From the NCBI RefSeq assembly GCF_027744825.2, contig NC_071335.1:10331001-10395000 (forward strand): a stretch of 64,000 bases of DNA. Reading direction: 5' to 3'. How positions within the stretch are numbered: position 1 is the first letter of the stretch; every line of letters starts with the position of its first letter. Below are positions 1 to 12,868 of this stretch, one piece after another. A program made the translations under genes and the position numbers. The stretch comes from Synchiropus splendidus (lineage: Eukaryota > Chordata > Actinopteri > Syngnathiformes > Callionymidae). Under the pieces are notes generated by a model. It was not told the origin of the DNA, ran no database searches, and saw only the letters and a program-made list of their open reading frames with translations.

Positions 1-295
1 CCCAGTTGGTTCACAAGATTCTTCTCTCGGAGTTGACTCATCCCACGCCGGCAAATATTCCTGAAAGGGCTATTTAAGGGGAAAAAAGAAGGTGGGTAAA
101 AGGGTATTTACAGTAGTTCTTCATTGTTGAACATTTACATTCAACTGTTTGAGAAAGAAATTCACCCGAGTGCTCGTAATGAGAAATGTAAACGCTGAAT
201 CAACAACAATGCTAACAATGTTAGCAATGATTGAAAGTCGAGGTCAGCTATCATGTAAAAGAAGACTGAAATGTCTATCTAAACACAAAAAACAG

Positions 296-957
296 TGGAT
301 AAGTTTGAGATCATCACCTTTTATCTGGAATGTGAGCGCCACATGATATCGCAGGCCCAGCGTCGCCCCAAGGTCATGCTCTTTACCATCGCACCTAACT
401 CATCTGAAGAGCCTGATGTTTCAGCAGCTGCTACTCAAGGTTGAGAGTCGGGAAGTGAGAAGAGTGAGAAATACAAACGCAGAGGAGGGACCCCTCACTG
501 AAGGTTCCTCCCATGCTGCAGCTGGTGACAGTTGTTATCTAGATCTTTCTAAAGTGAACACTGTACAGTAGTTGGAAACAAACTACAATGATCAATCAAG
601 ACTTAAGTTCATGTTCATAAAAAAGGCATTTGACTATCGATAGACAGCAACCTATTACCATGAAATACTTTCTAAGCAGAGCATAAAACAGTTGCAATAA
701 TTCTATATGAAAATCATAAAATTGTTTGAGACGAATTGAAGGTTTCTAATAGCAACTACAGAGCTTCGCAATGAAAGATGTCCATCACACATGGGCTTTG
801 TTTTTCTAGAGAGGTATGTCCCACCTTGGTTGAAGATGAACTCCTTCCCCTGGTGGAGGAGTTTGGTATCAGTGGGTCTAGTTTACACAATGGACAGATG
901 TGGCAGGAGATCGAAGGACAAGTCCTTGATGAAGTCAACAGTATTTACAAAAACTGA
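296..957 (+). CDS. 3' end of an unrecognised gene (two putative coding exons)
   Basis: I do not recognise this protein. Two exon-like segments are in phase: 296-439 (acceptor AG at 294-295, donor GTTGAG) and 812-957, ending in TGA at 955-957. For the phases to match, the second exon must use the AG at 810-811, just after the TAG at 807-809. The first segment reads with DKFEIITFYLECERHMIS near its start. The second is acidic and amphipathic, with LVEDELLPLVEEFGISG and a C-terminus LDEVNSIYKN. Total visible length is about 96 residues; upstream exons lie outside the window. If real, the gene runs tail to tail with N4BP2, whose probable poly(A) signal is at 1077-1082. Codon content looks protein-like, but the donor of the first exon is weak and either exon could be a chance open stretch. 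This is inference from phase and composition only. Confidence 0.35.
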
Positions 958-1076
958 GGAAATGTTAAACAATGAACAGTGAATGGAGAGCACAAAAATG
1001 TGTTAAGTAATTGCCTAAATACTGAGTGTCGTTCCAGTAGGTCAAATACTGAAAAATCTGAGTCTTTAAAATAAAT

Positions 1077-1540
1077 TTTATTCTAGTCCTTTGCAAATAT
1101 GAAAATAAAAACATCTGTTTTTTTTCTGTTGCCAAAAATATACACACATAAAAAAACTCTTCATTAAGAATGTCCAAGTGAATTCTTCACAGATGGAGTT
1201 AAAAATTACAAACAATATCGGTTGTCAGAAAATACAAATCTGCGGGTTCACAAACAACAATCATTTCATGACTTACAAAATATATTTAAGAGAAAATATG
1301 CAACAGGATTTTTAGAAATTGTTTAAAAATGTAATGCCAAAAGCACCTGGATTACCTTGGATATACATTTTCAATGGTAACGTTGCAATAATTCTTATAT
1401 TTTCTAAAAAGCCATAAAGGCAAACTTTAAAAAAAGAAGAAAATTCCAAATGTTGATGCATTGTGGCTTCCATTAACATTCACTCAAATGACACCATCCT
1501 CATGTGAGTTGTTAGAAAGTCTCCATGAAGCATGCTGAGT
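1077..1540 (-). other. N4BP2 3' UTR with poly(A) signal
   Basis: This is the stretch after the N4BP2 stop codon at 1541-1543. On the minus strand the first AATAAA is at 1082-1077, about 460 nt past the stop, and I take it as the probable polyadenylation signal. The stretch is AT-rich and holds no other gene that I can see. Confidence 0.55.
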
Positions 1541-2831
1541 TCACTTCAAAGAGACCAGCACCAGGCCTCGGTTCGGCTCTGTAAACCTGACAGCGAAGGG
1601 ATGAGAGAAGCATGTGGGTGACTATGAGCAAGGCGCATACGAGTGTGTGTGTGTGTGTGTTTCTGCCTTCACCTGTAGTGTCTGTTGTTGAGGTAGTCTA
1701 TAACAGCAGGACGGATGCGGGCCACGCCTCCCTGGCTGTGGTTCCCTTTTCCTGTGATGACTGAGAGCTGAGGTCGGCACAGACCCTGCTCATATTCTAC
1801 ACCAACCAGAGAGACATTTTTATGTCAAACGCAGGGGTGGAGATGAAAAGGAAGAACAAACATCAAACAGATCGTCACCCGCGCTCTCGAGTGGGCCAGA
1901 ATATATAAGCCAAGAGTAAGAAGACATTATTATTCTGTTCATAGTGTCGAGGGTTGCAGAGCTATTGTTTAATTTATATTACTTTCTAAAACACCCAACA
2001 CATCAAAGATGAACAAACTCTGATAAACAAACAAGTTTGACGTCGTGACATGTTTGAGGTCACAGGTCAAACTGCCCCGTACCTTTGGTTTTGTCCTGTA
2101 GAACCTTCGCCAGGTACTCAAGGGCTTCTTCCACATGAAGCCCGTGCAGGTCCAGGATATTTTGGGGAAGCAGCGTGGAGTTGACCTTCTCAAAGATTTG
2201 AATGGCTGCACGGTGGTTAGCTTCACGCATGCTTTGTCCATGAAGGTGTCCCTGAAAAACACGAGCAGGGAGGCTTCTTTTTCTAATGGGGTAATACGAG
2301 TTGTGTTTTCATTATTGCATTATCTTGAAACAATAATTGTGTCAGATGATGAATAGATAACTAAATGACCAGCCGGATTATCAGTGTAGCAGACTCGCAG
2401 CTGAACGTCTGCCAAACATCTTCCACCTTCTCACCTGTTGTGCATAAAATGATGCCACCTCTCTGCGTCCTTGCTTGAAAGCCTCTGCAGCTTTAGAAAA
2501 GTTCTCAAGCTGTCGTCTCCTCTGGAGCCTGGCCTCGGCCCTGAAGTCCTCATACTGTGGCTCCTCCGTGTCCTGGTATTCCATCACTTTGGACTCGAGC
2601 GCAATCTGAATTAACAGGATGCATGGAAGTTTAATTGTATAACTACACCAGTTGTTGAGATGCCAGCTACTTTTCCACTGAAAACAAGGTTCCTGTTTGA
2701 GACCTTCTCTCTCTCTTTGCTGGTGGCCCGCTGGTGATCAGAGCGGGGTGTGACTGGAGCGACGACAGTCTTTGCTGGAGCGTCATCCAGTAAGGAGTGA
2801 AGAAATATCTCCGTTTGAGCCAAAGAGTAAC

Positions 2832-2890
<59 letters not shown>

Positions 2891-4132
2891 TTAGCCTGGA
2901 TTTTCAATACTGACTTCACAAAAATGCATCAAGACAGTAGACCAAATTACAGTGCCATGTTTTTGTTATTTTCTCTATGAAACAGGTGTAACACAGTCAG
3001 CCAAGCAGAGAGCTTTCTGCTACTGATGTTTTCCCTGGTGCTAAATAGAGATCTTTTTAAAGTCTGAATTTGCAGTGAAAACAAGTCACAGCTGCACAGA
3101 CACTTATTTATATCTTATTGCATCATGACATGGCAAACTGCACTGAGTCAAAAATGTGTCAGTGAGATAGAACTGCAATTTGTCTTTGTACAAGGTGATG
3201 AGTCACTAATTCTTACTTGTGGTCTCTGAAGATGTCCTGGAGGAAGTGCCTATCGATGGTGGGGAATTTGGCAAACAGCTGGTCTTCTTTCAGCAGCGTG
3301 GCACCGTCACGTTTGTCGATGTCAGCGCGATCCTGCCTGCTCTGGAATGGAGAATTGTGAGGTCAGAGAACTGTAAAATCACGTTGGGTGACCTCATTTC
3401 CAAAAAGATCTCATTCTGGGGTCAGTGACAAACCACTTCAATGAAAACTGACAAAAATTGAGTTCTAAGTACCTCTATCATGTGAGGGAAACAAGAGAAG
3501 GCACAACAATGCTGGACCTGAGACGACAAAAATACGAGGCTATATGCTATATCTCACAACGTACACTGCACCACTGCGGAGCATGCACAGCTCATCACCA
3601 AAAGGAGACTGAAACACAATTACCACACTAAGAGGAAAATGTTCAGACTCTCGACTGCAACTACAGAAGGGAGTTGATCCAAGGATCTGAGTTGGACGTG
3701 ATCTAAGCTTGTTAGTTGAGCATTTCACATAATGATATTCTTAACTTCTCTCTTGTGTTTTTTGATACTCAAAATTGATCGCTCAACACCCCACATACCG
3801 CTTTAAGAAAATCATGTGACTGTGTCAACTCAGCAAAAACGCCAAACTGTTTGAGGAAGCCCATCTATCAACAGGATGCAACTGCTGAAACAATCTAATC
3901 TCACGGTTCCTTGTGAATGTCTTATGGAGCATCTCCAGGGGAACCGCAAGTTGTCTGTGGGAGCATTTTGATCTCCTATCGGAGAATAATGCATTTATTT
4001 CAATCTCCTTGTTTTAGCCAGTTTTGTCTTGTTCCATTCTAATTCCAATTAATTTCAAGGTAACTCTTTATTAGATTTGCAAGAAAATAGACTTAATTTA
4101 CAAATTTTTTAAACATTGCAAAAAAAAAAAAT

Positions 4133-4168
<36 letters not shown>

Positions 4169-7100
4169 CATGTATGTGTATATGTATGAAAAAACAAAAA
4201 GTCTATAAGTCTACAACCATCCTCATGCAAATTGTTTTTCACATTATAATACATGTTCACATTACCGTATTTTCCGGACTATAAGCCACAACTTTTTTAT
4301 CGCTGTACCCTGCGGCTTATAAAACAATGCGGCTAATATATGGATTTTTACAAGGGATATTCCAATCAATCGGCCACCGATTACGAAACTCTGAACTTGT
4401 TGTGATCTGTGAATGCCGACCACTGCCTGTCATTGCCGGTCACAAAATCCGATCACATGTGACAGCAGCCATTGTGATGAGGCACCGCCCGCGGTTTGTG
4501 ATGCGTCCGCTCCTCCCTGCCGACTCGCCACTCGCTTGGCAACGGCGTGTCTAATGCGGAAGCTTTTTTTCAGTCTGTCATGTCAAGTTTGCATCCTGCA
4601 GCACATGCACGTTAAAAGGCGTCAACGCCACAAATTCAATACGATATTTAAAACACCAGCACTTGAGAGAGAGTTTTCTGGTGCTCATGAAAGTGAAACT
4701 GCAGGAACCAGGGGTCACTCGCCGGTCTGAGCATGACATTTTTTTCAAAACTAGTACTAGAGGATCGCTAGAAGTGATCCTCACGCAGACAGCAACAGTG
4801 CACCCGTGGCTTATAGACCGGTGCGGCTTATGTATGAAAAAGATCCATTTTCCTTCTTAGATTTGGTGGGCGCGGCTAATATTCCGGTGCGCTCTGTAGT
4901 CCGGAAAATACGGTATTTAAAGATATGGAATAATACAATATGAATTAAAAGACTTGTATACAAATCACTGTCAACTCATTCTGTTAAGTAGGTTGCAGGG
5001 ATTTTTAATGTCCAGTAGGTGTAGCAGCAACACAGTGTGTCATTGAGTCTTCACACTTTATGATGGCTCATTGACCAATCACTAGGAATGAGTGATGTGT
5101 GATATCAATGTGAGGACTAAAAATGGAGTTTAAATGCCAGTTTCGGATTTCTGGATTGGCATTTTTCCTCCAGTGCCCAATCCCACTTTGTGTGGTTCGA
5201 TAACCAATCGCGGGATCAGGATCAATGCATCTCTACTTCTGACCCTCATCATTCTGCCCTCTTGTTGTGTTAACCATGGTCACTATGCCAGCGCTACACG
5301 AGTGCATGATAAGTTGGCTCTTAATTTTGGATGGCTCACGCCATAACAAGATCTTCACCTTCTCAACATTCCTCTGCAAGGCCTGCTCCTCCTTGATAAT
5401 ATCTCGTAGAGATACAGGCTGACGCGGAACACACCAGCCATCTGTGTTGGGCTTCACGTCGTGTGACAAATCTAGAAAATAGGATACCAGTTCACATATT
5501 TTAAGCAAAGAAGAACATGAGGCAGCAGAAACTTCAAAGTGAGTAAAATGTGGCGTTGCATACTTACTTTCTTGGAGCAAGTGAAAAGAAAGAGCAGCTT
5601 GCCTCTGTCTTTCCTGTCAATACAATAACAATAATCACTCTTTACTGAGCCACTTTGAGTTTCGTTCATCTCATTACCTATCTGTGGTCAGCGACTCTGG
5701 GGAGCACAGGTGGGCGTATCTTTCTAACAGCTCACTCACCTGAATTGTATCCTTCCACTTCTGGTGTAGAAGTTTGGCCAGGTTCAAGTCCAACTGCACA
5801 GTGTACTCATCAGACGAACATGTATCTGAAGGCATGAGATATAAGTTAACCACAGTCATCTGCTACTGACAACCTAGTTGTACCACACATACCTGGGTCT
5901 ACACCCACAGGTCCGAATAATTCAGTAAGCTGCAGAGCCACCTCGGTCGGTAGCTTCATCTCCACACTACGTATCTCCATATGTCCACTTCTTCTCTCCT
6001 CTTTGTGGTGTGTGTCATTCTTCTGCTTCTCAGATGTTTCAATCTCATCCAACTCGGCTTGTAGAAGTCTGTGGATCTCATCCATACTCTGGATATCCAT
6101 ATCTGTCCCATGGCCTGATGTTCCAATCCAGGCTTCATCATCAAACTGATATTCATGTCTCTGGAGGACATCAAGGCTCTCTGATTTGTCCACCTGGCCA
6201 GGTTTTTCTTGAGATAGCTTTGTGTGAGAGCACGACTGCACATCCAGACCTTCGCTGAGCTGAAGCTGCTCCGCTCCAGAACAAATTAGGCCAACATCCT
6301 TTGACTCACAGACTTCTGTTGTGTCCACACTTGGTGATTCGATGGTGACTTCCTTAGCCGACTCTGCACTCATCACATCTTCAGTCACACAATCCTCTCG
6401 TACATCAGCTTCTTCAGGTTTAAACATAGACCTCGGATCATTGGTGTCCCTGCCAACCTCCACATGCTCCTCTTCCTTGAAAAACTTCTCCCCTGAGTCC
6501 AACAAGAGATTGGTGGTCCACTCGAGGTCTTGATGGCATTTATCATACAGGTCTTCTAACGTATCAAAAGTGACTAACTTAAAATGGCGACTGAGAATAC
6601 GGAGACTATCAAGCCTATCCTGAAACGAACCAAAATCACTCTCCTCCACTTGCGTACCCTTCTCATGAACCACGTGGTAAGGGACCTGGACGTGGGCCGA
6701 GGAGTGAACACTAGAAGTCTTGGGCACGAATTGCGAAGAATTGCCTTCGATAACTTTAAAACCATTAGAGAGGCTGGATATGACATCGTCCAGCTTGTCT
6801 GAGCTGTCCGGACGATTGAGACGCCACAGGAGGGCGAAGTCTTGAGGTTCAGTCTGAGTGACCCGTCCTCCGTCTACCCAAGGACAGCGCAGCTGTTCAT
6901 CAGGGACTTCGTCGGAATTAGAGTCAGCATTAGGGTCGTCGGTTGGACTGTCCTGCCAAACTGGCCTCCCCTCAGCGTTTGGATGCTGAAGCGGCTCCAG
7001 GGAGGGGTCCGGGAAATTTTGTGGGAAAGTCAGGGCTAATTTACATTGCTTTCCTGATCTGTGACGTTGCTTTGGCAACATTCCACCTACACCGGTTTCA

Positions 7101-10100
7101 TGGGAGCTTTCACATGCCTGACCTGAGAGGCTAGAATCATTCCTGGTCGTACTATTCATGTTTTCTTTGCCATTACTCATACTGGTAAGAATCTGGCCAG
7201 CTATTCCAGACTCTCCTTCACCTTCACCACTAACTATACTGTGAGTTTCTGCCTCTTCTTCAAGCCCTGTACTCACTTCAGAGCACTCTGACAGAGGAAC
7301 CGCGCTGGTTGAATCTAACTTCAGAACATGTGAATAATTAGTTACATCCTCCGTTGAAATTTCAAGTTTGTCTTCATCTATATTTACATCCACAGTATTA
7401 GCTTCAATGTCTACCAGGCAGCCTGATTCCACTCCACTTCCAGGAGGATTTGTGCAATGGGGATCTTCCTCAAAGCTGACCTCTGCAGATGGAGATGAGC
7501 AGGACGGTGATCTAGTGTCATCCTGGACTTCCCCAGTCTGAATGAGATCAAGAAGCTTCCGGAACTCAGCGAAATCAGGCCCAGAGTGTACTTTTAACGT
7601 GTCCACATCTCTGTTCTGGCCATCGTCTTGCTTTACATCTTCTCTCTGTCTCTCTCTTTTCCTCACTGCGCGCTGCTCGAGGGTCTTTTCGGTGGGCCAG
7701 TCTCCTTCGAAATTCAAATCTCTGGTTGTTTCCTGTTCTTCCTGTTCTTCTGTCTTCCCATCCTCCCGCGCTTCTCCGTCAGTGACTTCTGATTGGCTCA
7801 TGTCTTTGAGAAGATGACTTTGATCCTTTTTTTCAAACTCTGACTTCCTGCTTGGTCTTTCTCGTCGCTCCCTTTGTTTTATTGAATCACAAAATGCAAC
7901 TGGAATTTCATTTCCATGGTGACCGTCACTCATCACGGACTCCACCACACAATCTGGTATCTGCTGGTTAGCACCCAATTGAACTGGAAGTACACTTGCC
8001 TCAGAGTCCACTGAGTCTTGATCTAAGGATTCTGTCCGGTCACCTAACTCATTGGTTTGAAGTGAATCAATTTTCTCCATGGATTTGTGGATGCCATCAT
8101 CCACTTTGTCCTCCTCGGCTGAATGGCCATCAGAGGACATGTTGGGAAGTGATAGATGAAGGTTGGAATTCTTGCTGCCTTTTGTCTGTTCAGAGTCTCC
8201 AACAATGTCAGGAGCAGTGTTATTAGAAGTGAGTGGCCTGGCAACAACACATCAAATGTCATTTGTATGATAACACAGCGCATGTACTTCACAGTTGTAT
8301 TTTTCATCAATACTCACTTTGTGCCTGTGTTTTCCACAGGGAGACACTGTTTCCTCTCCGGTGCTGCTGACCCCATAATGGAATGGACTGTAACAAAACG
8401 CTCATAATTATCAAGCATCCTTCGAATTCTTTCCACTGGTACGTTATGTCTGGAGCGCCTGAAAGACATGTATTCTTTTATTGTGACCTGACAGAACAGG
8501 TGTGGATATTCTGCCATGGCTCTACCTCTCGAGCTCTCTGGGCTTGTTCTTCCACCAAGTATCTGGCTCTCGGAAAAGTACTTTGTAATTGTGAATCAGT
8601 GCCTGGAGCAGAAAAAACAACCATGTGTTGTATGCGCAGGACTTTGTTATATAACAGTTTCAACTGTGTTTGAAAACACACAGCAGGATGTACAGGATCT
8701 ATATCTATATACACATATGCAACATTCTATTTGATTGACTGACCTGGGCAACATACGGCTTCATCTCCCACCCCTGCATATTAGTGTTGTCAATAATAAT
8801 GGGGTGAGCACCCCTTCTAAACGCCTCTTTTGCTGTATGGAAAGAATAGAAAAAAAAAGTTGTTATAACTGACAACGTTGCTGCAAATAATGCATGCATG
8901 TCTGCTTACCTCTCCCATGGTTCCACTCATGTGCCTCCCCAAGGACATTTGGGTTGAACTGATAGTGTCCATTGTGAAGGAAAAAGTCATCGGTGCTGAG
9001 AATGACAGCACCCGGATTATGCTCCCTCAAGGCTCTGCAGAAATACAATTGCTTTAAGTTGGTATGGAAATAGTCACACTATAAATGGAAGAGTAGAAAA
9101 TCTCTCAACTTTCAGGTACCAAAAAATGAAAGTAAAATTACAGAGTTACAAGAAAGCGAAACTGTGGCTAGGAGTGAAGAACTCGCTTTGCTTACAGACC
9201 TGGCCAAAGTTGATTTTCCAGATCCTGGAGCACCACGTAGCAAAACCAGGACCTTCCCTTCCAATCGAAGCCTCCTGGAGCCTGCAACCTCAGGTGGAGG
9301 TGCAGGGAGGGCCCATGACTTTGGAATAGAAGCTCTAGGTGCTGGATTGGCAGGAGCACAATTTACCCACGAAGGAGAGTTGGGGGCAACGACGGGGGTC
9401 ATGAAGAAAGGTTGTTGGTGGGAAGCATATTTAGGAGTAAAGACGGGTGAATCAAGGTTCCACTGTGCTGTTGGATAAAGCTGTGACCCTGCTCGTCCTA
9501 GATTATGTTCAGGCTGTCCTGTTGCAGTAGTATTAGGAGCACTGTGAGAGGAATCTTGCTTTTTATATACTTGGAAAGCAGAAGTCCGTCCTAAAGCCGG
9601 AAATTCCAAAGAACCTTTCTCTACAGGGACCTCTGTCACGAGATGTTGATCATTTATTATGGAGTCCTGACACCCTGGTCTTTCGGGTTCCCAGGACAAT
9701 TTCTGCTGCAGGTCTTGTTGAACAGAGGATGCACTCGGATGACCGATTCGGATCGACCGATCATGCTGTAAGCCATCTGGAGTGTGGACTGAGGAGGCGG
9801 CTGGATCAACAGACGGAGGCTCAATCGTGTGTACATCTTGCATTAACTCCTGCTGTGCAGTTAGTAAATTCAACTCCTCATCGACAAGTAGGTCGAGCTC
9901 TTCTGTCAGAAGATCAGGTTTGGTGGAGGAGGAGCACGGCTCTGATGGACCAAGAGGCAGCTCAGATTGAGAGGGTTGTTGAGTATTCAGCAGGACTGCA
10001 GCTGTATGTTCAAATCCAGAAACTGGTGGAGAACCTGAGGGTGGAGGCTCGACCGTCACAGACAACTCCAAGAGGGAGTCCATTGCGTTTTCAACTGTAA

Positions 10101-10973
10101 AAATATCAGACAGTACATGGACAAAAAACATGAAATGACAGGCTAAATATTTGCTAATACATTAATAGGCCAACTGGAGCTGTTCCAACATCCTCAGTAT
10201 GTCTGAGGACTCTGATTCAACTGTCAGACAAATCAACATTGCAATGAATTCAAATACTCAAAAAATGCATACAATACACGTGATCAGGAGGGTTAAATAC
10301 ACAGCTGAGCATTCAAAAAATGCTATATACAGCACCTGCAGCTAAGTGTGTAACAGGTCAAAGGGAGAATGATTAAGGGAGTGCACTTCTGGGACAGGGG
10401 AAAAACATTTTAAAGTGTAGATGAAACATACCCCTTAGCTTCCAACGTTAATACTACAGGTTTACAGGGTAAAGTCGGCTCATAAATACGATTAATTCCA
10501 CTAGAACTACAATCCAACGCGTGTACAACTATGCTTTCAATAACATTTAGTTAAACATTACTTGTAGGAGCCAAGAGTGCTTAAGAAGGGTGTAGTAAAT
10601 AGTAGTAGTATTACAACCACTATTGCTAGCTATACACATCGTTACAGGGAAAGTTAGAAGACCCGTGAAATGAGCGCGGTAGTTAGTTAGCATACGTGCA
10701 GTAAACAAACTCTGAGGCAGCAGGTTGAACTTGAAGTCGTCCCTTACCTTTAAAGTCACACTCCGACAACACAATGTATATGACATCTGGGTCCACGTTA
10801 GCAAACATCTCTTGCATGTTCTGTACAACTTGCTCCTGGACTGACACACTGGGAACCGAGTTGGTCGCCATTGTGCTGTCAAGAGGTTGTCGGAAGCCAG
10901 TGTTGTTGCTGAGGTCTGGTCCACCACTGGGGGCTCTTGCTGGGCTCTGGCCCAACTTCTTTCTCCGGGGCAT
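1541..10973 (-). CDS. n4bp2: NEDD4-binding protein 2 (CUE, polynucleotide kinase-like and Smr domains)
   Basis: Sixteen coding exons: 10748-10973, 9200-10094, 8910-9034, 8744-8832, 8526-8602, 8318-8458, 5893-8237, 5740-5825, 5568-5613, 5359-5471, 3217-3341, 2704-2830, 2435-2605, 2083-2251, 1673-1796, 1541-1586. They total 4905 nt, about 1634 aa (human about 1770). Visible in order: an N-terminal CUE-type ubiquitin-binding segment (about residues 43-87, LSECDFKVENAMDSLLELS); a P-loop GAPGSGKST (about 362-370) opening a PNK-like kinase that continues with ILSTDDFF, GEAHEWNHGRAKEAF, PIIIDNTNMQ and FREPDTWW; a 2.3 kb acidic, low-conservation exon 7; and a C-terminal Smr domain with DLHG (about 1556-1559) and TGKGNHSQGGVARI, ending LVLVSLK. 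Family members bind NEDD4/ubiquitin and BCL3 and show 5' polynucleotide kinase and DNA-nicking activity. MPRRKK (10973) is chosen as start because it matches the human N-terminus; an in-frame ATG lies 21 nt upstream. The gene is head to head with PDS5A. Confidence 0.95.
1641..1660. repeat. (GT)n microsatellite
   Basis: A short GT run lies in the last N4BP2 intron, just beyond the donor of exon 15. It is a simple repeat with no other visible role. Confidence 0.8.
2837..2888. repeat. (CA)n/(CGCA)n microsatellite abutting a 3' splice site
   Basis: The plus strand reads ACGC repeats and then about 18 AC units. On the minus (coding) strand this is a long GT run followed by GC-GT units, ending a few bases before the AG acceptor of N4BP2 exon 12 (exon starts at 2830). 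The repeat therefore stands where a polypyrimidine tract normally would. It also yields spurious Cys-Val open frames on the minus strand. Confidence 0.9.
4121..4190. repeat. A-run, (TA)n and (TG)n compound microsatellite
   Basis: A poly-A run is followed by TA repeats, TG repeats and then degenerate TATG units, in the N4BP2 intron between exons 10 and 11. It lies about 75 bases before a MITE-like element. It is a simple-sequence repeat. Confidence 0.8.
4265..4913. mobile_element. Non-autonomous TIR DNA transposon (MITE-like), 649 bp
   Basis: The two ends are inverted copies of CCGTATTTTCCGGACTA, flanked on both sides by TA, as expected for an element with a TA target duplication. No transposase frame remains. 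The interior, about 4573-4735, is clearly similar to the reverse complement of about 31880-32040 in the PDS5A intron, for example around TTTGCATCCTGCAGCACATG. It sits in a long N4BP2 intron, which accounts for much of the 2 kb gap between exons 10 and 11. The superfamily is not assigned from termini alone. Confidence 0.8.
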
Positions 10974-12868
10974 CCCGAACTGCGAGTCGCGCACTCATCT
11001 GCGGCTGTACTGAGACAGGCAGCGCTGGAAAAGAGGCGTGTTCATGGTGACTTTAGTTAGGCGCGTCGCCTCGAGATTCATAGTTGTGAATCGTAGAAAC
11101 ACGACTCGTGCCAAAGTCCACCGGAAGATAATAACCAGGAAGTTGTGACCCTGGCTTCAAAATAAAAGCTTGAGTACGCATGGTTATCCGGAAAACAGAA
11201 GTGTTGTTTACATTAAAATGTTTACATAGTGCAGAAAGAAACAAAAACCCATTTATATGCAACGGCTGTTTGCTTTTCACACATGTTTTCTTTCTTTCTT
11301 TTGCATGCGATGCAATTTCGGGCAATTTCTCGAGGCCTCAGGCCTCTATGAACAAGAATATATTTGAAATCATCATGACACAACATGTCTATCTATGCAG
11401 TGACAGTAATAATCGGTTTATTGCTACACTTTCTTTTAGACATTAAAAGCACAGCAAATAATACCCAAACCACTGTTAAGATGGCAATATGGATCTATTT
11501 ACAAATTAACCTTTGGGAGCTTTAAAATACTCTCCTCGCTGTCTATCAATCTAAACACCGTCCAGCAAAACATAGTCGGGTTATCTCAGAGGAACTATCC
11601 CGCTGATCCTCTGCTCCAAGAGGAGTCTATTCCCATTGGTTCGGTGCCGGTCCAACCGAGTGAAGTTGAAGTGACAGAAAAATGTCACTGTTTTCCATGG
11701 GACGCCTACAGCGTGTATGGACTTTAATGGAGCCTCAGGAGAGATTTGGATAAGTGGATGGCGGTCGATGGGTGGGAACAATTAAAATAAGGTACAGAAC
11801 AAAATCACACAGAGAAATGTCCGCTTCGATCCTTATCGTTCTACGTGTTGCAGAGCCGTAGATTGACAGAGTCAAAGTGTGACGATGCTGTTGTGTCTGA
11901 CTCCCGCCATGTAAACGTTACTGTAGTATTCCTGCTTGACTGAGGGGGGCGCTCCACTGCTAGCCGTCACAGACAGCACTCACTGAACGGACAGAGCTTT
12001 GTGCTGAAACTAAACCAACCTGTTTCAGACTAATGAATTAAAACGGCCCTACTGAGAGGTAAATACTAACCAAGCATTTTCAGGAAAAAAAGACTACTGG
12101 GGATGTATGCGTTTTGCATTTGTTGGGGTCTTCTAATTCATCCGTGGTGGCAGAGTTGTAAGTGGACTCGGGCGACGGTAGCAGCCCTTCGCCTGTTCAA
12201 CCAGCGGCTGAGCGGAGTGATGCGGTCAACTTGCAAAAGACAGTTACAACTCAATTGGCTTCGATCCTGGCCTTACCAATGCCGTTGTTTTGTTAAAAAG
12301 TGAGGTCACAATTGGTGGGCGAGTATATTTCAGGCAGAGCTGTGCGGATAGTTGACTTGAACGGTGACGGTCTGGAGCCGGAGATGTGATGGGAACCTCG
12401 AGAGTTTGAGGCCTAAGCTAGCACGGGCTAACAGCACTTCCCGCAAAATGCTGGTGGCTAGCCAAAGGGTTTTGCGCTTCACGCAATTCACTTCTAACCC
12501 TGACGCCAGACCTTCATCACCTCGTTTCGGTCTTTTGCAACCTTTCCGCTTGAACAACCAGCTTCGTAGTTCAATAGCGGCTCAATTCGTTCTAGTGAAA
12601 TTCAGCCCTGATGTATCGCCGTGATGTAAGCATTGAAGCTAATGATAATCGTGATGGTGGTTTTAAAAGCCGTTTTGTGCCAAAGTATACCTGCGTACGG
12701 TTAAAATCTTAGTGCTTTAATGTGACGCTCTTTTCATTCGAGTGTGGACGTTGAAGACCGTTGTTAAAAATGGTGTTTTTAGCGGTGCTTTAGCATGGCT
12801 GTGCTGAACTTTTGTTTTGTGACCCATAGAGGCCAGTAGAAGACCGTGTGGACACCTCATCAACAAGC
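10974..12868. promoter_or_regulatory. Head-to-head promoter region and 5' UTRs of N4BP2 and PDS5A
   Basis: The N4BP2 start codon (minus, 10973) and the PDS5A start codon (plus, 12869) diverge from this interval. A likely non-coding PDS5A first exon ends at a good donor at 12058 (GTAAATAC); the coding exon begins at acceptor 12829/12830, with a 39-nt leader before ATG. The stretches around 10,900-11,060 and 11,900-12,450 are the more GC-rich, CpG-bearing parts. I saw no TATA box at a convincing position. A bidirectional promoter is inferred from gene layout; transcript starts are not visible in sequence. Confidence 0.55.

Noticed and set aside
2611..2919. Minus-strand frames rich in Cys-Val
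   Set aside because: They are translations of the GT microsatellite joined to the start of N4BP2 exon 12; the real exon begins at 2830.
5956..7817. Several plus-strand and alternate minus frames of 60-95 codons
   Set aside because: They are shadows of the large N4BP2 exon 7, whose own frame is open for more than 760 codons.
9164..10100. Plus-strand frames of 104 and 123 codons
   Set aside because: They lie antisense to N4BP2 exon 2 and have no recognisable motif.
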